In this document: in pieces, positions 1 to 7,611 of the stretch | Layout: each line of letters begins with the position of its first letter | How positions within the stretch are numbered: position 1 is the stretch's first letter | Translations under genes and position numbers: made by a program | Source: Gryganskiella cystojenkinii | Lineage: Eukaryota > Mortierellomycota > Mortierellomycetes > Mortierellales > Mortierellaceae | DNA: 13,891 nucleotides | Assembly: GCA_015852425.1 (NCBI GenBank) | Contig: JAAAIG010000953.1 | Coordinates: 1 to 13,891, forward strand | Reading direction: 5' to 3' | The notes under the pieces: model-generated | Databases searched by the model: none | Told to the model about the DNA's origin: nothing | What the model saw: only the letters and a program-made list of their open reading frames with translations

Positions 1-1
1 C

Positions 2-990
2 CATCGCAGATCCAAGGGCGATTGTCGATGCAGATATCTGGCAAGAGGATGAAATGTGCTTCAAAGTCCTGGAGATTCCCCACATAACAGAACATGTCGA
101 TGACCATCGCACCAGTAACCTGAGGACAACCCTGGAGATGAAGACCTAGGAGGACAGCCAGGTATCGGGGGAGATGGCTTTTGAGAATCTTCAAGGTCAA
201 GGTGTTGACAGAGTTGTTTCTTCCGATATTCAGATTGATCACTGAATGAGCAAACTGCACAATGATTTCAAGATCCTTGTGATCAAAGCCGTTGCTAGAG
301 AGATCAAGTGATTCGAGCGATTGACATCATCTTGCTGTTCTTCCTGTTTCTGTTCCTGCTCCAGTGTCTAGTCCTTGTTCAGTGTCGGAAAGAGTCACGA
401 TTTTGGGCAACAGAGAGCATTTGTGAGCATCTCCAAAAGTCGAGGGAGGTGTACAGGGTGCGACCTCCGATTGCAAGATGACCAACTCGGGACTGCGGCG
501 GATCGAATGTTGGATACAATGCAGTTGATCAATGGAGATCATTGTCATGTTCACGGACAGTTCCTAAAGCCGAGTCGGTGTTGTTGTCTTTCCTGCTTGT
601 TTGACTCTTGAACGTGACAAAGACGAAGATGAAGATGAAGACGAGGAGGTCGTCGAGAAGGTCACGAGGGACGGGGCTCGACAGTCGAGGTCAAAGTCGA
701 CGTCCTCTGGAACAAGGGACCGTAAAGCTTAAGGTAGCAACCGGGAAAACAAAGGGTCATAGGAATCGATCCGTTCCTGGAGTGTTCTGAGGTTTAAAAT
801 CGTCAGTGACTTGAGTCTGTGGTATTTGACCAGGGTCTGGAGGGCAACCCTGGATATGATGTAAGAACATGTCAGGGACCTGAGGTCTGACCAAGGACAG
901 GAACGACGCTTTCCTCTTGTGGACCCGAGTATTGGTACAGAGACGTGGTAATACTTTTTTGTTAGAGTCGCGCCATCCTTCCTTCTTCTT
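2..990 (-). pseudogene. F-box/LRR-type protein, decayed and cut by the window edge
   Basis: One minus-strand frame runs from about 990 to the window start and reads as a leucine-rich-repeat protein, broken by TAA (729-731), TAG (564-566) and TGA (327-329). Repeat-like segments include 'RSLTCSYIISRVALQTLVKY', 'ALRSLVPEDVDFDLDC', 'DQLHCIQHSIRRSPELVILQ', 'LESLDLSSNGFDHKDLEII', 'LLGLHLQGCPQVTGAMV' and 'DICIDNRPWICDG'. This L/C-rich register, including the closing 'D...RPW.C' stretch, is typical of the large F-box/LRR families of Mortierella-type fungi, which act as substrate adaptors of SCF ubiquitin ligases. A nine-Ser run lies near 645. No F-box could be read; 'KYYHVSVPIL' near 930-960 may be a remnant of the F-box to LRR junction. 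The frame is kept across all three stops, so nonsense changes rather than indels broke it. Splicing around each stop is possible but no good splice pair was seen. The 3' end lies outside the window. Confidence 0.72.
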
Positions 991-1069
991 CCAACGCGCC
1001 GTTTCCTCCTCGACAAATTGGCTCGCATAACACCTTCCCTCTTTTCAGTATTCCTTTCACCCTTCACTC

Positions 1070-1642
1070 AATCGACATTCGCAGGGACAATTCCATCTCT
1101 TGATCCTTTTGTTTGCACTCTGATCCAACACAATTCGTTCTCATTTCTCTCCCACGAAACACGCTCTACCCCTCTCAACATCGACCCACGTCTTGATGCG
1201 TCTGCTCTTTTCCCTCTCCACAAACCAGTCGCATGTGAACAAGGGACCCTCTGGTTTTTATTATGACCGATGATCTTTCCCGAGGAGAAAGAATAGTTTT
1301 TGATTCAACCTCGATGCTCTTTCCTCAGTTCTGGGCGAAGTTTGCCACGTGGTGTTGGTACTCAGGACAAACTGAACCTTGCACTGATGCCAGCAGTCAG
1401 AAGCGTGCTTTTGCTCTCTTGCACTTAAACTGCCTGCACTGCCTTCACTCCAAGGCCAATGATCAAACTGTTTTGGTGGCAACAGGGACAGCGCGCACTC
1501 CTCCGGAATTCGCATTTAAATGACTTCAATGCACTCCAACGCGGCATTCTCGTCAATCTCCTTTAAAAAGTCTATTTATTTTTCGCATGAACTGATGCAG
1601 CCCTGATCGTTCTACTCCAACCCGTTTTTTTTCTTCTGGTTT
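1070..1642. other. Intergenic, no gene supported
   Basis: This stretch lies between the LRR pseudogene and the 3' end of the FUN14-type gene. The plus strand of 1020-1240 is pyrimidine-rich. Short open frames exist on both strands at 1261-1523, but none shows a recognisable domain or convincing splice context. The only specific signal is the probable polyadenylation hexamer at 1575-1580. Confidence 0.5.
1575..1580 (-). promoter_or_regulatory. Probable poly(A) signal of the FUN14-type gene
   Basis: AATAAA on the minus strand, 63 nt past the end of the TAG stop and followed by T-rich sequence. Spacing and orientation suit 3'-end formation. Confidence 0.4.
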
Positions 1643-2739
1643 CTATCCATACTTGAATCCCAAGACGAAGCCACCGGCAAAGGTCGACTTGAACTGGAAG
1701 TTTCGGGTCAGCAACTCTAGCAGACCTCTGAAGCCATGCTTTGCATCGTTCATGGTCACCTGCCCATCCTGATCCAGATCAAACTGGGACTTGAATTTCC
1801 GCTCAACCTTTACCCAGTTGACGGTGATATAACCCGAATTCGCCAACAATTGCAAAGAGACAAATCCAAGACCGACGACCAACATGACCATCTTGCCCAG
1901 TTTCTTGAACAGGTATCCAGAACAGAGTCCCATGGCCATGCCGAACGTGAGTTCCTTGCTGTTGATCCAGGGAATCTTTTCGTCCTCTCTTTCGAAATCA
2001 TATGTGGATCCTAGAAAAGAGGCCAGAAATATAATTTTAGTAAACTTATTAAATGTAAAAAAAAAAACTGCTATCCGGTTTCTCAAGATGAACATGAAAA
2101 TAAAAACCGAGAACATTGTCCAAAAAAATACTCACTTGGGACAGTAGAAGGAGCGCAGTGAGTCACACGAGCTGTATAAGAGAGTCCTGGGGTCATCATG
2201 GCGACTTTGCTCCAGACCAAAGGTCCAAAGACACAGGTCGTAGCAGCACCGATCCCAATCCAGCCATTAACTTTTGCGGTTGCAGTTGATGATGTCCTGA
2301 GGCCAGCGACTTGTGAGACGACGGAAGATCTGGTGGCAATGGTGGTGTTATGGACTGGGGGAAGGGCGATGAAAAATGGAGCGATCAGGATCGGAATACG
2401 CGAAGCGTGTCCAGAAGAGTGAAAAAAAGAGAGTTTTAGTTCAGTTCAAGAGGAATTTTTTTTTACATCATGACAACATGTGCGCGTGTTCCTCATGGGC
2501 ATGTTGTTGAAAAATGTCCGAAGTAATAGAAGACACTTACAAGCTGGAGTCGAAGCGAGCCGGTGTTGCAGGGTAGTCTTTGAGACTGTCGCTTGCCAAG
2601 AGGACAATGAGGGACGAGTGGAGAGAAGACGAGCATTGACCGCTGCGGTCTTGAATGCGCTTGTTGATGAGGGCAGGACAGAGACCGAAGCAATAGCCGT
2701 GGCAGAATGCCTCAGCAATCCGATCGAAGAGGCAAACAT
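1643..2739 (-). CDS. FUN14-domain mitochondrial membrane protein, three exons, with EF-hand-like loop
   Basis: Exons read 2739-2541, 2354-2136 and 2010-1643, giving 261 aa and a TAG stop. Introns of 186 and 125 nt use donors GTAAGT and GTGAGT and acceptors CCCCCAG and TTTCTAG; both splits fall in phase 1 and the frame joins exactly. Residues 1-66 look like a mitochondrial presequence: rich in Arg, Ser, Ala and Thr and poor in acidic residues ('NARLLSTRPSLSSW'). The C-terminal 105 residues form a FUN14 domain, with 'MGLCSGYLFKKLGKMVMLVV' (Gly-rich helix, basic K-K-L-G-K turn), 'LLANSGYITVNW', and the closing helix 'STFAGGFVLGFKYG'. FUN14/FUNDC proteins sit in the outer mitochondrial membrane; animal FUNDC1 is a mitophagy receptor. 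Between the last two helices 'DLDQDGQVTMND' fits an EF-hand loop (D-x-D-x-D-G-x-V-x-x-x-D). The start was chosen for the presequence and the pyrimidine-rich leader; an in-frame upstream ATG adding 'MLETLKG...' is less likely. No LC3-interacting motif was identified. Confidence 0.85.
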
Positions 2740-2981
2740 AGAGAATGTGGAGAGAAAAACAAATGGAGAGATAATGAAGAACCAAAAAAAAATCCCTTTT
2801 AGGGTTTCAAGCATGGCCAGAAAGAGCTGGTGTGACTGCCTTCTGTGCATGCCTCTTTTCTTGGCAGCCGTTTATTGTTTCTTTTTCGAACTTTTTTGTC
2901 TGGACCAAAGTGTCAAACATGGTCCAGAAGAGTGTCAAGCTGGAGACTGAGAAAAGGGACAAAAGGATAGAATCAACCACG

Positions 2982-3046
2982 GTGCCTGGTCGCTGTCGCT
3001 CTTGGATTCGACCCACCCTCCTGCGCGTCGGTTGCCGACCAGGCAC
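2982..3046. repeat. 11-bp perfect inverted repeat
   Basis: GTGCCTGGTCG at 2982-2992 is matched by its reverse complement CGACCAGGCAC at 3036-3046, with 43 bp between. It could form a stem or be a paired protein-binding site. It lies about 240 bp upstream of the FUN14-type start. Confidence 0.6.
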
Positions 3047-3500
3047 ATTCCCAGTATCTTTTCCACGCCAGGAAATTTTCGTTTCATTTTGGTCCAAATT
3101 GGGGAGAGCAATCGAACGTGACTCTTTTCACGCTCGTAAAATGAACGAAGGGTCTGGACCTTTGTGCTCTCTGTTCTTTTCTCTCTCCCACATTTACTCG
3201 ATGACAGTGCATGTAGACTGCAGAGCAGCATGTGCTCTTCTGTTTTCCTGAGGACCCTGCCCCAAAGGAAAGAGAGGGGGTGGGGGCTCACTCATGGTTC
3301 ATCCCTTTTTCATTCCAACAGACCACTCTCCTCCCTCCTTCAGCCCATCTCAAGGCAGTGGCAGTGAAAAAGCATTCGGACTCTGCTGTTCTGCTGCTTT
3401 TGCTGTGGGCCACTTCCCTGTGGTTTGGCTCGGGCTTAACTGCCCAAAACGTTTCCTATAACCGGAACTGGTTTCCTGTGGCTCTCTCCTAATCAAACAC

Positions 3501-3644
3501 CACAGAGGAATTGTTCGCAAAAGGGAGGCCATTTATTGTTAGGGTACTGAAAGGTATTGAAAGGATACTGAAGATATAAAATATGGAATAAAGTTACCTT
3601 TGTTTCTCTTACCTGCACAGAGGAATTGTTCGCAAAAGGGAGGC
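3501..3644. repeat. 29-bp direct repeat with 115-bp period
   Basis: The same 29 bases, beginning CACAGAGGAATTGTTCGC, occur at 3501-3529 and 3616-3644. The 86 bp between contains shorter degenerate copies of 'GGTAYTGAAAG'. On the minus strand the copy at 3616 is preceded in transcription order by coding-like sequence and followed by CAG|GTAAGA, which resembles a splice donor. The repeat is too long for a normal target-site duplication. A segmental duplication is the simplest reading. Confidence 0.6.
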
Positions 3645-3889
3645 GAATTTCATCCAGGTGCAGAACGATAAACTTTATAGTGGCGGGTTTGGGACACTCG
3701 CAACACACCCAAAAGGGGTGGCGGCCCAAACCACGACACTACGCCGGTCATCTAGATTACTACCCTTACTCCTGCTACCATTTTATCCTGCAGAACAAGG
3801 TAACTGTAACTGTTCGCCACGAGCGTAATGTCGCGTAGAGTCATGAGAAAATCTACCAACTCCCCTCCGCTCTCATGAGCTCCACATAT

Positions 3890-4202
3890 CCTGATGTGCC
3901 ACTGGGCTGCAGGAGAAGACATCTTGCTGTGCCATTGTCAACAGGGCAGGTGCATCCCGGTCGTGTTTTGTTTATCGCGTTGGCTACTCTGTACTGTTGA
4001 GTTTGCGAGCAAGTGTGCTTGGTGGGGGTGCGACGAGGATGTTTGCTAATTTCTCTGATCCTACACTCCTGATGTGCCCATGAACGTCAGGTGGGTGCGG
4101 CGAGAATGTTTGCTCATTTCTCTGATCCCTACACTCCTGATGTGCCACAGGGCTGCAGGAGATGCCACTTCGGTGTACTATTGTCATCAGGGCAGGTGCA
4201 TC
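3890..4202. repeat. Degenerate direct repeats beside the candidate LTR
   Basis: Two diverged segments each occur twice. One of about 66 bp begins CCTGATGTGCCAC and ends GGGCAGGTGCATC (3890-3956 and 4137-4202). One of about 59 bp starts GGTGGG, contains ATGTTTGCT and ends CTCCTGATGTGCC (4021-4079 and 4089-4147). Both families share CTGATGTGCC. Copies differ by substitutions and small indels. They adjoin the candidate LTR on the side that would be internal if it were a 5' LTR, but they are not recognisable gag or pol sequence. Confidence 0.6.
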
Positions 4203-4219
4203 GCAGGTGTAGCAATGGG

Positions 4220-4636
4220 TGTCAAGGACTGACAGAAAGGTTCGAGTAAAGTGTGTAAAACGAAGATATATTGATTAAGATAAACAAGGAGTGGGCAGAC
4301 AGGAGTACTAGACTAGGTGGATAAGTTATTGCAGACTGAGGAACAACGAGAGAGGGAGACTATGTGGTATTTATATGAGAGGGAAACAGGGACTTGATCC
4401 AGGAAGTAAGAGACAGATAGGATTCCTGACGGAACCTGAAACAGGGGCCTGGAGACGCAGTAGCCCATGTAAGGAGTTAAGGACCAGACGAGGGGTGACA
4501 AGCCAGATCGAAGGTGAAGGCTGCATGTCAGTCTTGATGCATTCGGACGGGAAGGTTAACCTTAACTTTGTTGGCGACAAGCTCTTGATGAAGATAATCT
4601 ATCAGACCTGAAAGTAGGACAACGCGGTTCGTGACA
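4220..4636 (-). mobile_element. Candidate LTR, solo or from a truncated retrotransposon
   Basis: The 417-bp stretch is bounded by TGTCA and TGACA, the short inverted TG...CA termini expected of LTRs. Read on the minus strand it begins TGTCACGAACCGCG, has a TATA-like ATATAAATA near 4370-4380 followed by a C/T-rich stretch, and ends CAGTCCTTGACA. This layout suits a Ty3/Gypsy or Copia LTR with a promoter about two-thirds in. No second LTR, integrase or reverse transcriptase is visible. The five bases outside each end (ATGGG and AACCC) are not a direct duplication. No primer-binding site or polypurine tract was identified. It could also be an unrelated segment with chance termini. Confidence 0.45.
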
Positions 4637-4900
4637 AACCCAGCGTTATTCGTGATCGAGAACAATCATCACGGCCCATGACAGGCACCCTCCTTTTACA
4701 CAAACCTACCCACCCATTGTGTGTAGAGTGAGAGAGAACAGTGTGAAGAGAAAATAAAGTGACATACAGTATCACACTAGCTTTCTTATTATATATGATC
4801 TCAATTTCATTCACCATCGCTGTTTGCAAGTTTAGCAGTTTATTGCAGCTATTTTTTTTTGGTTTCTTTTGTCTTTTGTTTGGAAAGAGGAAAAGATCGA
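4637..4900. other. Intergenic, downstream of the zinc-finger-like gene
   Basis: No coding sequence is supported. The 3' flank of the minus-strand zinc-finger-like gene lies here, including a probable AATAAA at 4839-4844 and a homopolymer T run near 4852-4860. Confidence 0.45.
4839..4844 (-). promoter_or_regulatory. Probable poly(A) signal of the zinc-finger-like gene
   Basis: AATAAA on the minus strand, 126 nt past the stop at 4970. Confidence 0.35.
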
Positions 4901-4961
4901 GAGAGTCAAAGAGCTAGAAAGTCAGAGCGAGAGAGTCAGAGAGCGAGAAAGACAAGAGCGA
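4901..4961. repeat. Two-unit purine-rich tandem repeat, 30/31 bp
   Basis: Units 4901-4930 and 4931-4961 both begin GAGAGTCARAGAGC and end AGAGCGA, differing at a few bases and one indel. They fall in the 3' untranslated region of the zinc-finger-like gene, nine bases beyond its stop, so the transcript would carry a pyrimidine-rich tract here. Confidence 0.65.
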
Positions 4962-4969
4962 TTCATAGC

Positions 4970-6726
4970 CTATTCTTGCGAGGATGACATTCTTCTTGCA
5001 ACCGTCAGATTCTTGTCAGAAATTGTAGTCGAAAAGGCGTTCGCGAGCTCGGACAGGAGTTTCTCTGCCTGTTCATTTCCTGTGACAACAACCTTTCTCT
5101 CTTCCGAAAGTAGATTCATCAATTTCCTAGTGATTTGTGCAACATTGCTGGTGTTTGTCGATTGTGGCTCGTCCAAGTCCTTCGAATAAAGACTGATTTT
5201 CGACCTTTTGTTCTTCATTTCTCTGACAGCGAGTTCCCGGAAGACACGGCTGTGCTTTACTTCGAATTGAGAAAGAGTAAAGACGGTCACGGGCATCAGT
5301 GGTATTGATCCATGTCCACGCAGAGCTGCTCGACGTGAACTGTAGGTCGTATTGTGTCCAAAGTAAGTCCTGACTTGTGTCAGGCCAAGAATGTCACTCT
5401 CAAGTAACGTTACATCTTGCCTTTCCTTCCTGATATAGATTCTTGTTCCTTGGTTGACTGGAAACTCAGAACATCGACCTGGTCCAGCAAGGGGTTTTCC
5501 ATCAAGTTGACCAGAAGTCACCAAATAATCGTGATTCCTCACCCCAACCACGAGTCTCCTGTTGTTGAATTCCCCGGCAATATGGACCAATTTTAGTCTG
5601 CCTTGGTACTGGGTTGTGAGACTATTGGCTGGAACGCTGGAAGGAAACGTAAAGTGTGATTCTGCGTGTGGGTCCTCTAGTCGGTCTCTATTGTGTACTT
5701 CCACACAAAGTATTTTGAACTGATGACTCCCTGTTGTTATAAGTGCCCCAACGATGCGCTCGAGGCCGACGATTCCACCTTCTTCAACCGCCAGAAGATG
5801 CGAGTGCGTCAAATCGTCGTATGCTGCTAAGGCGTCGTCGTTGGTCATAGGCTGGACGCTAGCCTTCGACAGGTTGATTTTTGAAAGAATGTTCCCGGGG
5901 AGCAAGATACCTTGAAGAAAAGTAACAGTCGACGGTGGCAATATCAATCCATATCCAGAGACGTTATATGCGCACGTCGGCATTGACGCCATTGTAGATT
6001 CGACAATACTAGTCGGCACTTCTCTACAAAGTCTCTTCCAAATGGTACCGTCCTCGTCGTTTTGTTGTCGTTTTCGGGATGAAGGTGTTTCATTCTCGAA
6101 AGAGTTCCCGCTCTGCTCCATATCAGTGTCGTTTGTCTCGTCTATTTGTTGTTGTCTTGGAAACGGAATTATTGTGTCATTCCGTTTGATGACCTCGCTT
6201 CGATCTCTATTGGCGTCATCGTTCCCATTGCTTTGCTGTGTATTCTTGGATCGAGTTGTTATTTCATTCTGCAGAGAGCTTTCCACAGCAGTGTCGTTAG
6301 TCTTCTCACTTTGCTGCTGTGTCACGGAAGGAGTGGCTGTTTCATTCTGAATGATGATCTCGCTCCGTTCCCCAGTAGCGCCATCAATACCATCGCTTGG
6401 TTGTGGTCGAGTTGCTGGCAAAGAGATCTTGCTCTGCTGCCCTTCTGAACCACCAGTCCCATGCTGCTGTGCCTCATCGTCCTTTTCATGGCATCGGTAG
6501 TGCCTCCTTGCTTTCCCACGATCTACAGAGTTCAAACATTTCGGGCAGATAACACGACTGCCCTTGTGCTTGTCGTTTTGTTGCGTTCTAAATACAATTA
6601 AGTCTCCTGCAACTACAATGTGCAAGTCCGAATCCGTCTATTTCGCAAATCAAATCGCACAAACATTAACCAATTGAAATGATTGCCGACATAGGCTAGA
6701 GAAAACGTACCAGGCATTACCTTCAT
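4970..6726 (-). CDS. Zinc-finger-like protein of unknown function, two exons, 550 aa
   Basis: Exon 1 (6726-6711) encodes M-K-V-M-P plus one base. A 104-nt intron (donor GTACGT, acceptor TTGCAG) leads to exon 2 (6606-4970), ending in TAG. The long open frame has no ATG near its 5' end, and this splice supplies one in the right phase. Residues 26-45 contain C-P-K-C, eleven residues, then H-Y-R-C-H, a C2H2-like knuckle one residue shorter than the classic linker. Residues about 50-205 are polar and low-complexity, rich in Gln, Asn, Ser and Thr, with a roughly 55-residue module present twice ('RSEIIIQNETATPS...TNDT' and 'RSEVIKRNDTIIPF...TNDT') and a basic 'SSRKRQQ'. Residues about 215-550 look globular and were not matched to any family; 'GEFNNRRLVVGVRNHDYLV' and 'GHNTTYSSRRAALRGHG' are distinctive. 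Nucleic-acid binding is possible from the finger alone. The 42-bp array lies immediately upstream. Confidence 0.62.
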
Positions 6727-6750
6727 TGTGTCGTGGAATGAGGTTGTGGG

Positions 6751-7073
6751 TCTGTCCGATGTCAGACACCGTCCGAGATGAGTCGAGAAGGGTCTGTCCG
6801 ATGTCAGACACTGTCCGAGATGAGTCGAGAAGGGTCTGTCCGATGTCAGACACTGTCCGAGATGGGTCGAGATGGGTCTGTCCGATGGCGAGATGGGTCG
6901 AGATGGGTCTGTCCGATGGCAGACACTGTCCGAGATGGATCGAGAAGGGTCTGTCCGATGGCAGACACTGTCCGAGATGGATCGAGAAGGGTCTGTCCGA
7001 TGGCAGACACTGTCCGAGATGGGTCGAGATGGGTCTGTCCGATGGCAGACACTGTCCGAGATGGATCGAGAAC
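6751..7073. repeat. Tandem array of eight 42-bp units
   Basis: Units start at 6751, 6793, 6835, 6877, 6908, 6950, 6992 and 7034. Seven are 42 bp; the one at 6877 is 31 bp, lacking AGACACTGTCC. Each starts TCTGTCCGATG and carries two CTGTCCGA boxes (offsets 2 and 19) and a short TCTG...CAGA inverted pair. The first three have GATGTCAGAC; the full-length later ones have GATGGCAGAC, so the array has two subfamilies. Because 42 is divisible by three, several frames stay open and give 14-residue peptide repeats on both strands, which should not be read as evidence of coding. The array ends 25 bp upstream of the zinc-finger-like gene ATG, so it probably lies in its 5' leader or promoter. Confidence 0.93.
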
Positions 7074-7085
7074 AGGAGACAGGAG

Positions 7086-7544
7086 ATGGGATGGAGGTCC
7101 GTTTGTTTCCCCCAACGCGATATTGTTGTCGCGATTTGCAGTGACTGTGCCGGCCGGACCAAGCCAGACGTCACTCGTTATTTCCTTGCCAGAGGAAATA
7201 ATGAACGTATTTTTCGAGTCGAGGAAGCTAACCAATTTTCTGCCGATGCTCTGGCAAAGTTTTTGGCTCTGCATGAGTTCCATTTGAAGAAGAACGGGTC
7301 CAATGGCCATTAGGTTGGACCTCATACGTCATTGGCGGATTTGAAGACTGCTATGTTGATCGACAGACTGTTGCTGTTGAGACCCAAGGGTGCGAACGAG
7401 GTCCCGTTCTCCAAAGAGAAGACGTCTGAGCTATGGCAGCTCCGAGAGACCGTTCGTGCGCATCCGAGGCTCGCAGAGTGGCGCAACTCGCAGAGGTACA
7501 AAGACATGGATGTCACTACCCGCACCGTATTCAAGTTTGACTAA
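7086..7544 (+). pseudogene. Unidentified reading frame split by one in-frame TAG
   Basis: A plus-strand frame reads 'ICSDCAGRTKPDVTRYFLAR', then 'RIFRVEEANQFSADALAKFL' and 'HEFHLKKNGSNGH', reaches TAG at 7311-7313, and continues in the same frame through 'VGPHTSLADLKTAMLIDRLL' and 'LWQLRETVRAHPRLAEWRN' to TAA at 7542-7544. Both halves have balanced, charged, protein-like composition. The family is not recognised. The 5' limit is uncertain because the frame stays open into the 42-bp array; a TTTGCAG acceptor-like site at about 7135-7141 could mark an exon start. Alternatives are two exons with an unrecognised intron around the TAG, or unrelated chance frames. Confidence 0.4.
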
Positions 7545-7611
7545 AGGATATGGCTGTCCAGCGGACTTGGTGGGATCAGCGGTCTTTGCTTGAGGTTCTT
7601 TTTCATAGATA

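Larger units (their letters stand above)
2740..3889. other. Intergenic, FUN14-type promoter side, no gene supported
   Basis: The first part should hold the 5' leader and promoter of the minus-strand FUN14-type gene; the transcript strand upstream of its ATG is T/C-rich, as is common in fungi. Open frames on both strands at 2832-3291 overlap one another and show no domain. Named structures inside are an 11-bp inverted repeat (2982-3046) and a 29-bp direct repeat (3501 and 3616). Confidence 0.45.

Noticed and set aside
1018..1523. Plus-strand frames after a pyrimidine-rich tract
   Set aside because: The tract recalls a fungal promoter, but the peptides have no recognisable features and no supporting splice sites.
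2446..2850. 134-aa minus-strand frame as a stand-alone gene
   Set aside because: Its middle is exon 1 of the FUN14-type gene. The part past the GTAAGT donor is intron, and the hydrophobic part before MFASSIG is more likely leader.
2832..3291. Overlapping open frames on both strands (139 aa plus, 118 aa minus)
   Set aside because: No domain, no splice structure, and they mirror each other over low-information sequence.
3501..3644. 29-bp repeats as the target-site duplication of an 86-bp element
   Set aside because: Target duplications are almost always under about 15 bp, and the inner segment lacks inverted ends.
6650..7174. 174-aa minus-strand frame upstream of the zinc-finger-like gene
   Set aside because: Mostly array translation; only its last few codons overlap the inferred first exon, in a different use of the sequence.
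6726..7313. Long open frames with 14-residue repeats on both strands through the 42-bp array
   Set aside because: A repeat whose length is divisible by three keeps every stop-free frame open, so openness is no evidence of coding; the 31-bp unit also shifts the frame.
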